Shown piece by piece: positions 38,448 through 49,168 of a stretch of 64,000 bases of DNA. Origin of the DNA: an uncultured Aquabacterium sp. (GTDB lineage: Bacteria > Pseudomonadota > Gammaproteobacteria > Burkholderiales > Burkholderiaceae_C); assembly GCF_947366995.1 (NCBI RefSeq), contig NZ_CANBCC010000002.1, positions 95,236-159,235 of the forward strand, read 5' to 3'. The stretch's first letter is position 1, and each line of letters begins with the position of its first letter. A program made the position numbers and the translations under genes. The notes beneath the pieces are model-generated. The model worked only from the letters and a program-made list of their open reading frames with translations, was not told the origin of the DNA and did no database searches.

Positions 38448-38966
38448 ATGGCTAAGTTTCAACCCAAGGTGGCAGACGAAGGTCGCGACGACGGTCTGCG
38501 CGAAAAGATGATCCAGGTGAACCGCGTGACCAAAGTGGTCAAGGGCGGTCGGATCATGGGTTTCGCAGCCCTGACCGTGGTCGGTGATGGCGATGGCCGC
38601 ATCGGCATGGGCAAGGGCAAGGCGCGTGAAGTGCCGCTGGCCGTGCAGAAGGCGATGGACCAAGCCCGTCGCAACATGCTGAAGGTCTCGCTGAAGAACG
38701 GCACCGTTCACCACAACGTGACCGGCGAACACGGCGCAGCCAAGGTGCTGCTGGCTCCGGCTCCCGCCGGTACCGGCATCATCGCTGGTGGCCCGATGCG
38801 CGCTGTCTTCGAAGTGATGGGCATCACCGACATCGTCGCCAAGAGCCTGGGTTCTTCGAACCCCTACAACATGGTTCGCGCCACGTTCGACGCTCTGGCC
38901 AAGGCCACGACCCCGTCGGAAGTCGCTGCCAAGCGCGGTCTGACCGTTGAACAAGTGTTCAACTGA
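38448..38966 (+). CDS. rpsE: 30S ribosomal protein S5
   Basis: [47 protein letters not shown]. Confidence 0.98.
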   Translation: MAKFQPKVADEGRDDGLREKMIQVNRVTKVVKGGRIMGFAALTVVGDGDGRIGMGKGKAREVPLAVQKAMDQARRNMLKVSLKNGTVHHNVTGEHGAAKVLLAPAPAGTGIIAGGPMRAVFEVMGITDIVAKSLGSSNPYNMVRATFDALAKATTPSEVAAKRGLTVEQVFN

Positions 38967-38982
38967 TCGCTGGAGAGCTGAC

Positions 38983-39165
38983 ATGAGCGAAAAGAAAACC
39001 GTCACCGTCAAGCTGGTGCGCAGCGTGATCGGCACCAAGGCCGACCACCGCGCCACCGTGAAGGGCCTGGGTCTGCGTCGGATGAACAGCACCGCTGTCC
39101 TGGAAGACACGCCCGCCGTGCGCGGCATGATCAACAAGGTCCGCTACATGGTCGTGGTGCTCTAA
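38983..39165 (+). CDS. rpmD: 50S ribosomal protein L30
   Basis: [53 protein letters not shown]. Confidence 0.97.
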   Translation: MSEKKTVTVKLVRSVIGTKADHRATVKGLGLRRMNSTAVLEDTPAVRGMINKVRYMVVVL

Positions 39166-39189
39166 GCACCTGACCTTTCGGGGAATACC

Positions 39190-39624
39190 ATGGAACTCAA
39201 TAGCATCAAGCCCGCCTCGGGTGCCAAGCATGCCAAGCGCCGTGTCGGCCGCGGCATCGGCTCCGGCCTGGGCAAGACCGCAGGTCGCGGTCACAAGGGT
39301 CAGAAGTCGCGTTCGGGTGGCTACCACAAGGTCGGTTTCGAAGGCGGTCAGATGCCGCTGCAGCGCCGCCTGCCGAAGCGCGGTTTCAAGTCGCACCTGC
39401 TGAAGTACAACGCCGAAGTCACCCTGGGTGAACTGCAGGCTCTGGGCGCCGCCGAAGTCGATGTCCTGGTGCTGAAGCAAGCCGGCCTGATCCCTCAACT
39501 GGCCAAGGTGGTCAAGGTGATCAAGTCGGGCGAACTGACCAGCAAGGTCGTGCTCAAGGGCATCGGTGCCACCGCTGGCGCCAAGGCCGTGATCGAAGCA
39601 GCCGGCGGTTCGCTGGCTGAATAA
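39190..39624 (+). CDS. rplO: 50S ribosomal protein L15
   Basis: [44 protein letters not shown]. Confidence 0.98.
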   Translation: MELNSIKPASGAKHAKRRVGRGIGSGLGKTAGRGHKGQKSRSGGYHKVGFEGGQMPLQRRLPKRGFKSHLLKYNAEVTLGELQALGAAEVDVLVLKQAGLIPQLAKVVKVIKSGELTSKVVLKGIGATAGAKAVIEAAGGSLAE

Positions 39625-39682
39625 GCCGACACCGATCGGCATTGCGCAAGCATTGAACGTCAAAGCCTGAACAGGACTCAGC

Positions 39683-40993
39683 GTGGCAACCTCTCCCACT
39701 CAACTGGCACAAAGCGGCAAGTTCGGCGACCTGCAGCGTCGTCTGGTCTTTCTGCTGCTGGCGCTGGTCGTCTACCGCATCGGCGCGCACATTCCCGTGC
39801 CCGGTATCGACCCGAACCAGCTGCAACAGTTGTTCAAGGGGCAGCAGGGCGGCATCCTGAGCCTGTTCAACATGTTCTCGGGCGGGGCGCTGTCGCGCTT
39901 CACCGTGTTTGCGCTGGGCATCATGCCCTACATTTCCGCGTCCATCATCATGCAGATGATGGGCTACGTGGTGCCCACCCTCGAGTCCTTGAAGAAGGAA
40001 GGCGAGGCAGGGCGTCGCAAGATCACGCAGTACACCCGTTACGCGACCTTGGGCCTGGCACTGTTTCAGTCCTTCGGCATCGCGGTGGCCCTCGAAGGCA
40101 CGGCGGGGCTGGTGGTCAACCCGGGTTTCGGCTTCCGCATGACCACGATGGTCAGCCTGACCGCCGGCACCATGTTCCTGATGTGGCTGGGTGAGCAGAT
40201 CACCGAGCGCGGTCTGGGCAACGGCATCTCGATCCTCATCTTCGGCGGCATCGCTGCGGGTCTGCCTGGTGCGCTGGCAGGTCTGTTCGAGCTGATTCGC
40301 ACGGGTTCGATGAGCATCCCGGCCGCCATCTTCATCGTGGCCCTGGTGTTCGCCGTGACCTATCTGGTCGTGTTCGTCGAGCGGGGTCAGCGCAAGATTC
40401 TGGTGAACTACGCCAAGCGTCAGGTCGGCAACCGTGTGTACGGTGGTCAGTCGTCGCACCTGCCGCTGAAGATCAACATGGCCGGTGTGATCCCGCCGAT
40501 CTTTGCGTCTTCGATCATCCTGCTGCCGACCACGGCTGTGGGCTGGTTTGCCACGGGTGACAGCATGCGCTGGCTCAAGGACATCGCCTCGATGCTCTCG
40601 CCCGGCCAGCCGATCTACGTGATTCTGTATTCGGTTGCCATCGTCTTCTTCTGCTTCTTCTACACCGCGCTGGTGTTCAACAGCCGCGAGACGTCGGACA
40701 ACCTCAAGAAGAGCGGCGCGTTCATTCCGGGCATCCGTCCCGGTGACCAGACCGCACGCTACATCGACAAGATCCTGGCCCGCCTGACTCTGGTCGGCGC
40801 GGTCTACATCACGGCCGTGTGCCTGCTGCCCGAGTTTCTCGTGCTCAAGTACAACGTGCCTTTCTATTTCGGCGGTACCTCGCTGCTGATCATCGTGGTC
40901 GTCACGATGGACTTCTGGGCGCAGGTGCAGTCTTACGTCATGTCTCAGCAGTACGACTCGCTGCTGAAGAAGGCGAACTTCAAGGCGAATTGA
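39683..40993 (+). CDS. secY: Preprotein translocase subunit SecY
   Basis: GTG start; [19 protein letters not shown]...GMNGxS-type SecY core; 436 aa multi-pass protein. Confidence 0.98.
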   Translation: MATSPTQLAQSGKFGDLQRRLVFLLLALVVYRIGAHIPVPGIDPNQLQQLFKGQQGGILSLFNMFSGGALSRFTVFALGIMPYISASIIMQMMGYVVPTLESLKKEGEAGRRKITQYTRYATLGLALFQSFGIAVALEGTAGLVVNPGFGFRMTTMVSLTAGTMFLMWLGEQITERGLGNGISILIFGGIAAGLPGALAGLFELIRTGSMSIPAAIFIVALVFAVTYLVVFVERGQRKILVNYAKRQVGNRVYGGQSSHLPLKINMAGVIPPIFASSIILLPTTAVGWFATGDSMRWLKDIASMLSPGQPIYVILYSVAIVFFCFFYTALVFNSRETSDNLKKSGAFIPGIRPGDQTARYIDKILARLTLVGAVYITAVCLLPEFLVLKYNVPFYFGGTSLLIIVVVTMDFWAQVQSYVMSQQYDSLLKKANFKAN

Positions 40994-41258
40994 GGCGGCT
41001 TCGGCCCCTCGACTTGCCAAGAGCCCCTTCACAGACGGGCTGGTTTTGCGGCACAATGCTAGGTTTCGCATTCGCCGCGGCCAGGTTGTCGTGTCAGGCG
41101 TCCTGATCGAGCGGTGATGAACCGGTCGGCCGGGCCGCCAGGCGGGGCTGTACAAGCGTCGTGCTCGCCTCGTGTTCCGGGCGAAGTGAGCTGGAGTTTG
41201 GTGACCCCGGAAACGTGGGCGAATTTCCGCTGAGCATTCAGCGGTTCAGGAGAAGACC

Positions 41259-41372
41259 ATGAAAGTCTCGGCATCCGTCAAGAAGATGTGCCGTAATTGC
41301 AAAATCATCCGCCGCAAGGGCGTGGTTCGTGTGATCTGCACCGACCCGCGTCACAAGCAGCGTCAAGGCTGA
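41259..41372 (+). CDS. rpmJ: 50S ribosomal protein L36 (absent from the supplied ORF track)
   Basis: Translated by eye: [37 protein letters not shown] (37 aa). Confidence 0.97.
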   Translation: MKVSASVKKMCRNCKIIRRKGVVRVICTDPRHKQRQG

Positions 41373-41410
41373 TCGCCTGACCGGGCGACACACGCGTTCA
41401 GAGGACAGTT

Positions 41411-41773
41411 ATGGCACGTATTGCTGGCATCAACATTCCGCCGCACAAGCACACCGAAATCGGTCTGACTTCGATCTACGGCATTGGTCGCACCACCGCG
41501 CAGAAAATCTGCTCGGCTGCAGGCATTCCCTTCGACAAGAAGATCAAGGAACTGACCGACGGCGACCTCGAGAAGATTCGTGAAGAAGTGGGCAAGCTCA
41601 CCATTGAAGGTGACCTGCGCCGCGAGCTCTCGATGAACATCAAGCGCCTGATGGACCTGGGTTGCTACCGTGGCTTCCGCCATCGTCGTGGCCTGCCCTG
41701 CCGTGGCCAGCGCACTCGCACCAATGCCCGCACCCGCAAGGGTCCGCGCAAGGCGATCGCCGGTAAGAAGTAA
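41411..41773 (+). CDS. rpsM: 30S ribosomal protein S13
   Basis: [34 protein letters not shown]. Confidence 0.98.
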   Translation: MARIAGINIPPHKHTEIGLTSIYGIGRTTAQKICSAAGIPFDKKIKELTDGDLEKIREEVGKLTIEGDLRRELSMNIKRLMDLGCYRGFRHRRGLPCRGQRTRTNARTRKGPRKAIAGKK

Positions 41774-41802
41774 TCGGGCTTCGATTTCGAAAGAAAGTAT
41801 CT

Positions 41803-42207
41803 ATGGCTAAAGCACCTGCGAACAGCGCTGCCCGTCGTGTGAGCAAGAAGGTCCGCAAGAACATTGCGGACGGCATCGCCCACGTGCACGCTTCGTTCAA
41901 CAACACCATCATCACCATCACCGACCGTCAGGGCAACGCGCTGTCCTGGGCTTCGTCGGGTGGTCAGGGTTTCAAGGGCTCCCGCAAGTCCACGCCGTTC
42001 GCTGCCCAGGTGGCCGCTGAAGTGGCTGGCCGCGCTGCTCAAGAACAAGGCATCAAGAACCTGGACGTCGAGATCAAGGGCCCCGGCCCGGGTCGCGAGT
42101 CGTCGGTGCGCGCCCTGGCTTCGCTGGGCATCCGCATCAACTCGATCTCTGACGTGACGCCCGTGCCGCACAACGGCTGCCGTCCGCAGAAGCGTCGCCG
42201 CATCTGA
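41803..42207 (+). CDS. rpsK: 30S ribosomal protein S11
   Basis: [50 protein letters not shown]. Confidence 0.98.
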   Translation: MAKAPANSAARRVSKKVRKNIADGIAHVHASFNNTIITITDRQGNALSWASSGGQGFKGSRKSTPFAAQVAAEVAGRAAQEQGIKNLDVEIKGPGPGRESSVRALASLGIRINSISDVTPVPHNGCRPQKRRRI

Positions 42208-42220
42208 TCCGGTTCTGACT

Positions 42221-42243
42221 GGCTCGGGCTTCTCCGCCGAGCC
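42221..42243 (+). other. Hairpin immediately after rpsK
   Basis: GGCTCGG-N9-CCGAGCC perfect 7-bp stem. Confidence 0.55.
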
Positions 42244-42253
42244 GAGTTCGCCC

Positions 42254-42290
42254 ACCTCGCTCGGCCTGCTCGCAGGCTGCGCGAGGTTTA
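42254..42290 (+). terminator. Terminator-like compound hairpin between rpsK and rpsD
   Basis: ACCTCGC...(GCCTG-ctcg-CAGGC)...GCGAGGT-TTA; outer 7 bp and inner 5 bp. Confidence 0.45.
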
Positions 42291-42346
42291 TGCGTTGCGC
42301 GATGCTGACAAAGTCTATCGACTGTGTCGGTCGTGCGTAGCGCTGC

Positions 42347-42356
42347 TTGCTATAAT
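42347..42356 (+). promoter_or_regulatory. Extended -10 promoter for rpsD-rpoA-rplQ
   Basis: TTGCTATAAT (TGN-TATAAT) ~160 nt upstream of rpsD; -35 weak. Confidence 0.6.
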
Positions 42357-42513
42357 GGCAAGTTCTCTGCAGCGGTGGTTGGCCATGTGCCGGCTGCCTC
42401 TGATCTGAAGCCCACCGTCTTCTGGCCATGATCGCCGGGAGACTCGCGCCGGTCAACGCCCTCGCTGCAGCAGGGGCGAGGCTGGCGTCAGATACATCAC
42501 AAGGACACGACAA

Positions 42514-43137
42514 GTGGCACGTTACCTCGGACCCAAGGCCAAGCTGGCCCGCCGCGAAGGCACCGACCTTTTCCTCAAGAGCGCCCGCCGCCCCATCAGC
42601 GACAAGGCCAAGTTTGACACCAAGCCCGGTCAGCACGGCCGCACCTCCGGCTCGCGCACCTCGGACTTCGGTCTGCAGCTCCGCGAGAAGCAGAAGGTCA
42701 AGCGCATGTACGGCGTGCTGGAAAAGCAATTCCGCCGCTACTTCGCTGAAGCCGAGCGCCGCAAGGGCAACACCGGCGGCAACCTGCTGTCGCTGCTGGA
42801 ATCGCGCCTGGACAACGTCGTCTACCGCATGGGCTTTGCCTCGACGCGCGCCGAAGCCCGTCAGCTGGTGGGTCACAAGGGCGTGGTCGTGAACGGCCAG
42901 GTCGTGAACATCCCGTCGTACATGGTGAAGGCCGGTGACGTGGTCGCCGTTCGCGAAAAGGCCAAGAAGCAGGTCCGCGTGCAGGAAGCCTTCAAGCTGG
43001 CCGAGTCGATCGGCATGCCGGGCTGGGTCCAGGTGGACGGCGCCAAGCTGGAAGGCGTGTTCAAGAAGACCCCGGATCGCGACGAGTTCGGCTCCGACAT
43101 CAACGAATCGCTGATCGTCGAACTGTACTCGCGTTGA
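42514..43137 (+). CDS. rpsD: 30S ribosomal protein S4
   Basis: GTG start; [35 protein letters not shown]. Confidence 0.98.
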   Translation: MARYLGPKAKLARREGTDLFLKSARRPISDKAKFDTKPGQHGRTSGSRTSDFGLQLREKQKVKRMYGVLEKQFRRYFAEAERRKGNTGGNLLSLLESRLDNVVYRMGFASTRAEARQLVGHKGVVVNGQVVNIPSYMVKAGDVVAVREKAKKQVRVQEAFKLAESIGMPGWVQVDGAKLEGVFKKTPDRDEFGSDINESLIVELYSR

Positions 43138-43279
43138 TGCGTCGCAGGGCTGCGCCGCACGGTCGTCCGATCGTGTCGCGTGGCCTTGTGCATTTGTATT
43201 TCAGGGCCGGGGCATGTGCTCCGGTTGGTCCAGCAGCCTTATCGGTGTAACGAGCCGAGGGTATTGACAGGAAGACCTC

Positions 43280-44269
43280 ATGCAAACGAATTTGCTGAAA
43301 CCCAAAGCCATCCAGGTGGAACCGCTCGGCGGTCACCGTGCCAAGGTCACGCTCGAACCGTTCGAGCGCGGCTATGGCCACACCCTCGGCAACGCGCTGC
43401 GTCGCGTGCTGCTGTCGTCGATGGTCGGTTTCGCACCCACGGAAGTCACGATCGCTGGCGTGCTCCACGAGTACTCGGCCATCGATGGCGTGCAGGAAGA
43501 CGTGGTCCACATCATGCTGAACCTCAAGGGCGTGGTGTTCCGTCTGCACAACCGTGACGAAGTCACCCTGGTGCTGCGCAAGGACGGCGAGGGCCCCGTG
43601 ACGGCGGCCGACATTCAGACCCCGCATGATGTCGAGATCGTCAACCCGGGTCATGTGATCGCCCATCTGTCGGCTGGCGGCAAGCTGGACATGCAGATCA
43701 AGGTGGAGAAGGGCCGCGGCTACGTGCCGGGCAACGTCCGCCGCTATGGCGAAGAGTCGAGCAAGGCCATCGGCCGTATCGTGCTGGACGCTTCGTTCTC
43801 GCCGGTTCGCCGCGTGAGCTACACGGTCGAAAGCGCCCGTGTGGAGCAGCGCACCGACCTGGACAAGCTGGTGATGGAGATCGAGACCAACGGCGCCATT
43901 TCGCCGGAAGACGCGATCCGTGCCTCGGCCAAGATCCTGGTGGAGCAGCTGGCGGTCTTCGCCCAGTTGGAAGGCCCGGATGCCGCCGGCATTTTCGAAG
44001 CCCCGGGCAAGCCTGGCGCGACGTTCGACCCGATCCTGCTGCGTCCGGTCGACGAGCTGGAGCTGACCGTGCGTTCGGCCAACTGCCTGAAGGCCGAAAA
44101 CATCTACTACATCGGCGACCTGATCCAGCGCACCGAGACCGAGCTGCTCAAGACCCCGAACCTGGGTCGCAAGTCGCTCAACGAGATCAAGGAAGTGCTG
44201 GCTTCCCGTGGTCTGGCCCTGGGCTCGCGCCTGGAAGCCTGGCCGCCCCAAGGTCTGGACAAGCGTTGA
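43280..44269 (+). CDS. rpoA: RNA polymerase alpha subunit
   Basis: [50 protein letters not shown]-terminal domain present. Confidence 0.98.
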   Translation: MQTNLLKPKAIQVEPLGGHRAKVTLEPFERGYGHTLGNALRRVLLSSMVGFAPTEVTIAGVLHEYSAIDGVQEDVVHIMLNLKGVVFRLHNRDEVTLVLRKDGEGPVTAADIQTPHDVEIVNPGHVIAHLSAGGKLDMQIKVEKGRGYVPGNVRRYGEESSKAIGRIVLDASFSPVRRVSYTVESARVEQRTDLDKLVMEIETNGAISPEDAIRASAKILVEQLAVFAQLEGPDAAGIFEAPGKPGATFDPILLRPVDELELTVRSANCLKAENIYYIGDLIQRTETELLKTPNLGRKSLNEIKEVLASRGLALGSRLEAWPPQGLDKR

Positions 44270-44280
44270 TTTTTGAAAGT

Positions 44281-44302
44281 GGGCGGCTCTGAAGGGCCGC
44301 CC
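44281..44302 (+). other. Hairpin in the rpoA-rplQ intergenic region
   Basis: GGGCGGC-N8-GCCGCCC. Confidence 0.5.
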
Positions 44303-44360
44303 GGTGCACCCGGCGGTACCTTGAAACGGCCGTCGGTTTTGATAAGGAAAGGAAAGCACC

Positions 44361-44753
44361 ATGCGTCACGGAAATGGACTCCGTAAACTGAACCGCACTT
44401 CGTCGCACCGCGCTGCGATGCTGCGCAACATGGCCAACTCGCTGATCGAGCACGAAGCCATCAAGACCACCGTGCCGAAGGCCAAGGAACTGCGCCGCGT
44501 TGTCGAGCCGCTGATCACCCTGGCCAAGGAGCCCACGCTGGCCAACAAGCGCCTGGCGTTCGACCGCCTGCGCAACCGCGACAACGTGGTCAAGCTGTTC
44601 AACGTGCTGGGTCCGCGTTTCGCCAAGCGCCCCGGCGGCTACACCCGCATCCTGAAGATGGGCTTCCGCGTGGGCGACAACGCCCCGATGGCCTACATGG
44701 AGCTGGTTGAGCGCACTGAAGAAGCGGCTGCTCCGGAAGCTGCGGCCGAGTAA
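44361..44753 (+). CDS. rplQ: 50S ribosomal protein L17
   Basis: [52 protein letters not shown]. Confidence 0.98.
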   Translation: MRHGNGLRKLNRTSSHRAAMLRNMANSLIEHEAIKTTVPKAKELRRVVEPLITLAKEPTLANKRLAFDRLRNRDNVVKLFNVLGPRFAKRPGGYTRILKMGFRVGDNAPMAYMELVERTEEAAAPEAAAE

Positions 44754-44792
44754 AACGGCGCTTCAGAGCCTGTTCTGGGCTCTGGACAAAGC

Positions 44793-44828
44793 AAAAACCC
44801 GCGTGGTTCGCTCCCCGCGGGTTTTTTA
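44793..44828 (+). terminator. Intrinsic terminator of the ribosomal protein cluster
   Basis: AAAAACCCGCG...CGCGGGTTTTTTATT stem followed by U-tract. Confidence 0.85.
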
Positions 44829-44910
44829 TTGGGCCGATGCGGCCCACACATGAAAAACAGCGCGAGGCTTGCAGCGCCGGATGTTTTCATGTCATAATCA
44901 CTTTCTCAGT

Positions 44911-44987
<77 letters not shown>

Positions 44988-45012
44988 CATTCAGGGCTCA
45001 AGCCCTCGCATC

Positions 45013-45037
45013 AAAGCCACCCTCGGGTGGCTTTTTT
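45013..45037 (+). terminator. Intrinsic terminator after tRNA-fMet copy 1
   Basis: AAAGCCACCC-tc-GGGTGGCTTTTTT. Confidence 0.8.
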
Positions 45038-45066
45038 GTTGGTCCCTTTGCTTCGGGGCTTGGCAA

Positions 45067-45921
45067 TCAGAGCAATGCGCGCAGTTCGCGCTGAGCCTGC
45101 CGTAGCAGCGGGAGGCCACGGGCGACGAGGTCGTCCAGGGAGCGCCGGGCGGCGCTGGCGCCGAGGTTGACGGCCGCCACGAGCTGCCCACGGTTGTTGT
45201 GCAGCGGCACGGCGAGGGTGCGGAGGTCGATGTCGAGTTCCTGGTCCACCAGCGCGTAGCCTTGCTGGCGTGTGCGCTCCAGTTCACGGAGCAGCTGACC
45301 TGGGTCCGTGATGGTTTGGCTGGTTCGCGGAAGCAGCCGCTGCCGCTCGATCCACTGGCCCCACTCGGATTCCGGCCTGAACGCCATCAGCACCCGGCCG
45401 TTGGCGCTGCAGTACGCGGGCACCCTCGTCGCAGGCTGCAATCGCGCAGAGGGCGGCAAACCGCCGCCGCAGGCGGCAATCGACAGGACATCGTCGCCGT
45501 CGAGGACGCCGGCGGCGCTGGCATCCCCCGTGTGCGCGACGATCTGGTTCAACCGGGGCTGGATCATGCGGGGCAGGCGTGCGGAGTGCAGGTAGCTCTG
45601 GCCGAGGCGCAGCACCCGGGGCGTGAGCGAGAAGCAGCGGCCATCGTGGTGCGCGTAGCCGATCTGTGTCAGGGTCAGGAGGTAGCGGCGGGCGGCCGCG
45701 CGACTCAGGCCGGCCCGGTTCGCCACTTCGGTGATGGTCAGTCTGGGCTTGTCGAGGTCGAAGGCGGAGATGACCGCGAGGCCCTTCTCGAGGCCGCCGA
45801 CCAGGTCGCGGGGGTTGAATACCGCTGGCATGCGGGCGGGGGCGACGAGGAGGGAGGACGGGAGTGACATGTCGAGGAGCACCGGTGAGCGAAATGGCGT
45901 GGCCACTTGCGTTGTTTGCAT
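45067..45921 (-). CDS. IclR-family regulator (PcaR/PcaU-like type)
   Basis: VGGLEKGLAVISAFDLDKPRLTITEVANRAGLSRAAARRYLLTLTQIGYAHHDGRCFSLTPRVLRLGQSYL; alternative start at 45870. Confidence 0.92.
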   Translation of the reverse strand: MQTTQVATPFRSPVLLDMSLPSSLLVAPARMPAVFNPRDLVGGLEKGLAVISAFDLDKPRLTITEVANRAGLSRAAARRYLLTLTQIGYAHHDGRCFSLTPRVLRLGQSYLHSARLPRMIQPRLNQIVAHTGDASAAGVLDGDDVLSIAACGGGLPPSARLQPATRVPAYCSANGRVLMAFRPESEWGQWIERQRLLPRTSQTITDPGQLLRELERTRQQGYALVDQELDIDLRTLAVPLHNNRGQLVAAVNLGASAARRSLDDLVARGLPLLRQAQRELRALL

Positions 45922-45931
45922 ATCGAACAAG

Positions 45932-45948
45932 CGTACGTAGTGCGTACG
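45932..45948. promoter_or_regulatory. Candidate IclR-type operator upstream of the IclR gene
   Basis: CGTACG-TAGTG-CGTACG, symmetric repeat just upstream of the minus-strand start codon. Confidence 0.4.
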
Positions 45949-46065
45949 GCGTGATTGTGACGCGTGAACGGCGGCGCGGTATAGGAATAGCCCGAATACT
46001 GGTGAACCTCTGTGCGCACAATTTCCTTTCATCCCGGTAGACGTGCTACAATTGCATTCTTCAGT

Positions 46066-46142
<77 letters not shown>

Positions 46143-46148
46143 AATCAA

Positions 46149-46178
46149 AAAAGGCCTTCACGTTCGTGAAGGCCTTTT
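46149..46178 (+). terminator. Intrinsic terminator after tRNA-fMet copy 2
   Basis: AAAAGGCCTTCAC-gttc-GTGAAGGCCTTTT, 13-bp perfect stem. Confidence 0.85.
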
Positions 46179-46253
46179 GCGTTGGGGAATCGCTTTTCAG
46201 CTGCGGTGATCCGGTTCACCCCGGCGGGCTGCGCGGGGTGAATGCAGGCAGGA

Positions 46254-47513
46254 TCAAGCGTCGGGAACCGGCGCGTGCCGGAGCGGTTGCGGAGGGGCAG
46301 GGGGCATCGGGCGGTAGCCGCTCATCCCATACCAGCCGATGTACAGGTAGCACACCAGCGGCACGGTAAACGACAGCAGGAGGCCGATGCCATCGGCCAG
46401 CACGGCCTGGAGCAGGGGCACGATGGCGCCACCGACGATGGCCATGCACAGCAGCCCGGAGCCCCGACTCGTGAGTTCACCGAGTCCTTCAAGGGCCAGC
46501 GAAAAGATCGTCGGGAACATGATGGAATTGAACACCCCGACGGCGAGCAGCAGCCACATTGCGGCCGGGCCGCCCAGCGCCATTGCGGAGCCGATCAGGA
46601 TGACGTTGGCCAGCCCGGCCGTCATCAGCACCCGGCTGGCGCGAACCCGCTGCATCAGGGCGCTGCCGGCCAGACGGCCCACCATGGCCGCGCCCCAGTA
46701 GAGCGCAAGGTACTGGCCGGCGGTTTCGTGGCTGAGCCCGGCGATCTCCGGCTCGCTCATGAGGCTGACCAGCAGGCTGCCGATGCCCACCTCGGCACCT
46801 ACGTAGGCAAAGATGCCGACGGCCCCGAGTACGAGGTGCCGATGTGCCCACAAGCCGTTGCGGCCCGCATGAACGTGCGTGTCGCGGCGGTGGCCGCTGC
46901 GCTCGATGACCCGGGCGTCGGGGAGCCGGAAGCAAGCCACGATGCCGGCCAGGATGAACAGGGCGGTCGCCAGCAGCAGATAGGGTCCCTGCACGGTCTC
47001 GGCCTGGCCTTGCGCTGCGACATGGTCTGCCGAGGCGAGGATGGTGGCGGCCCCGACCAGCGGCCCGAGTGTGGCGCCCAGCGAGTTGAAGGCCTGTGTC
47101 AGGTTCAGTCGCGAAGAAGCCGTCTGGGGCGCGCCCAGCAAGGTCACATAGGGATTGGCGGCGACCTGAAGCAGGGTGATGCCGCTGGCGAGAACAAACA
47201 GCGCACCCAGAAAGAGCGGATAGGCATGCAGCTCGGCTGCGGGGTAGAACAACAGGCAGCCAATGCCGACCGTGCACAGGCCGACGATAAGGCCGCGCTG
47301 GTAGCCGATGCGCTGCAGCAGGCGGCCGGCGGGCAACGACACGATGAAGTACGCGACGAAGAAGCAGAACTGCACCAGCATCGCCTGCACGTAGTTGAGC
47401 GAGAACAGGGCCTTGAGGTGGGGGATGAGGATGTCGTTCAGCGAGGTGATGAGGCCCCACATGAAGAACAGCGAGGTGAGCACCGCAAGCGGGCCCGTAT
47501 GGCGGGTGTTCAT
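46254..47513 (-). CDS. MFS sugar transporter, FucP/GluP type
   Basis: [79 protein letters not shown]. Confidence 0.9.
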   Translation of the reverse strand: MNTRHTGPLAVLTSLFFMWGLITSLNDILIPHLKALFSLNYVQAMLVQFCFFVAYFIVSLPAGRLLQRIGYQRGLIVGLCTVGIGCLLFYPAAELHAYPLFLGALFVLASGITLLQVAANPYVTLLGAPQTASSRLNLTQAFNSLGATLGPLVGAATILASADHVAAQGQAETVQGPYLLLATALFILAGIVACFRLPDARVIERSGHRRDTHVHAGRNGLWAHRHLVLGAVGIFAYVGAEVGIGSLLVSLMSEPEIAGLSHETAGQYLALYWGAAMVGRLAGSALMQRVRASRVLMTAGLANVILIGSAMALGGPAAMWLLLAVGVFNSIMFPTIFSLALEGLGELTSRGSGLLCMAIVGGAIVPLLQAVLADGIGLLLSFTVPLVCYLYIGWYGMSGYRPMPPAPPQPLRHAPVPDA

Positions 47514-47638
47514 GGCAGACGAGGCGGGCCCGGCCCGCAAGACAAAACGCCGAGTTTAACGATTCGTTAATTAAAGGGCGAGGGCGGCACTTAACCCCTG
47601 CTGGGTGTGCGTCTGGCGTGCCGCGGCATGATGGGCGC

Positions 47639-48622
47639 ATGTCTTCTTTGTCTGTTCTGGATCTTTCGCCCATCACGCAAGGCAGCGATGCGGCCACCTC
47701 GTTTGCGCGCTCGCTCGACTTGGCCCGGCACGCCGAGCAACTGGGTTACCAGCGCTACTGGCTGGCCGAACACCACGGCATGCCGGGCATTGCCAGTGCG
47801 GCCACGGCCGTGCTGATCGGGCACATTGCGGGCGGCACGCGCCACATCCGGGTGGGGGCCGGCGGCATCATGCTGCCCAACCATGCGCCGCTGCAGGTGG
47901 CCGAGCAGTTCGGGACGCTGGCGGCGTTGCATCCGGGGCGCATCGACCTGGGCCTCGGGCGTGCGCCCGGCTCCGACCCCGCGACAGCCCGCGCGCTGAG
48001 GCGGCATCTGCAGACGGACCCAGACGCCTTCGACCGCGACGTGCTGGAGCTGCAGGCCTACTTTGCGGGGCGGCGCCCGTTTGGCGTGCGGGCAGTGCCG
48101 GGCGAGGGGGCCGACGTGCCGCTCTGGATTCTCGGCTCGAGCCTGTATGGCGCGCAGATGGCGGCGCGCTTCGGCCTGCCCTACGCGTTCGCGTCGCACT
48201 TCGCGCCCGCGCAGATGCTCGATGCCATCGCACTGTATCGGCGGTTGTTCCAGCCGTCTGCGGTGCTCGACAAGCCGCGTGTGATGCTGGGCGTGAATGC
48301 GTTCGTGGCGGACACGGAGGCCGAGGCGCGTCTGCTGATGACGTCGCTGGAACAGGCCTTTGTGGCCTTGCGATCCGGGCAGCCCATGCCGTTGCCGCCG
48401 CCTCAGGCCGGCTTCACGGACAGCCTTCCTCCATCCGCGCGAGCCACGCTGGAGGGTGTGCTCGCCTGCAGTGTGGTCGGCACGCCGGATCAGGCCGCAA
48501 GCCAGTTGCGCGCGCTGGCCGAGCGCACTGGGGCCGACGAGTTCATGGTCACCGCGCAGATCTTCGACCACGAAGCGCGATGCCGCTCGTTCGCGCTGCT
48601 GATGGAGGCGTGGACGGCCTGA
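47639..48622 (+). CDS. LLM-class (luciferase-like) flavin-dependent oxidoreductase
   Basis: [61 protein letters not shown]. Confidence 0.93.
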   Translation: MSSLSVLDLSPITQGSDAATSFARSLDLARHAEQLGYQRYWLAEHHGMPGIASAATAVLIGHIAGGTRHIRVGAGGIMLPNHAPLQVAEQFGTLAALHPGRIDLGLGRAPGSDPATARALRRHLQTDPDAFDRDVLELQAYFAGRRPFGVRAVPGEGADVPLWILGSSLYGAQMAARFGLPYAFASHFAPAQMLDAIALYRRLFQPSAVLDKPRVMLGVNAFVADTEAEARLLMTSLEQAFVALRSGQPMPLPPPQAGFTDSLPPSARATLEGVLACSVVGTPDQAASQLRALAERTGADEFMVTAQIFDHEARCRSFALLMEAWTA

Positions 48623-48710
48623 CGGAGACTTTCCCCGAGGCAAAAGACCCTGCTGAATACGGCACAATAGATCGCCCGGTTTGTGCGGGTGCCATTCATC
48701 AAACGTCACA

Positions 48711-49097
48711 ATGAACAAGACCGATCTGATCCAACGTCTGGCCGACCAGCACGAGCTGTCGAAGGCTGAAGCCGGCCGCATCCTGGAGACCCTGCTCGAC
48801 ACCGTGGTCGGTGCCGTCAAGAAGGGTGAAGCTGTCACGATCCCGGGTTTCGGTTCGTTCAAGCAGCATGCCCGCCCGGCCCGCAACGGCGTGAACCCCA
48901 GCACCGGCGCCAAGATCAAGATCGCTGCCGCCAAGCTGCCGAAGTTCACCCCGGGTGCCTCGTTCAAGGCCGCCGTGGATCCGAAGGCCGCCGCCCGCAA
49001 GGCTGGCGCCAAGGCCGAAGCCAAGCCGGCTGCCAAGAAGGCCGTTGCCAAGAAGGCTGCGGCCAAGCCTGCTGCCAAGAAGGCCGCCAAGAAGTAA
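48711..49097 (+). CDS. HU-family DNA-binding protein with Lys/Ala-rich C-terminal tail
   Basis: MNKTDLIQRLADQHELSKAEAGRILETLLDTVVGAVKKGEAVTIPGFGSFKQHARPARNGVNPSTG; tail KPAAKKAVAKKAAAKPAAKKAAKK. Confidence 0.95.
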   Translation: MNKTDLIQRLADQHELSKAEAGRILETLLDTVVGAVKKGEAVTIPGFGSFKQHARPARNGVNPSTGAKIKIAAAKLPKFTPGASFKAAVDPKAAARKAGAKAEAKPAAKKAVAKKAAAKPAAKKAAKK

Positions 49098-49116
49098 GAG
49101 GCCTTGCGCCTGAATG

Positions 49117-49148
49117 GCAAAACGGCTCCCCGCGGGGAGCCGTTTTGC
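49117..49148. terminator. Bidirectional terminator between convergent HU and porin genes
   Basis: GCAAAACGGCTCCCC-gc-GGGGAGCCGTTTTGC perfect 15-bp inverted repeat. Confidence 0.9.
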
Positions 49149-49168
49149 TTGGGAGCCGCTGTTGTGGA

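Noticed and set aside
39554-41155. 533-aa minus ORF antisense to secY
   Set aside because: His/Gln/Asp-rich shadow ORF; sense strand is SecY in the ribosomal protein cluster.
49000-49097. Short tandem repeat or CRISPR-like array at the HU 3' end
   Set aside because: The AAGGCY-type repetition is explained by the Lys/Ala-rich coding sequence.
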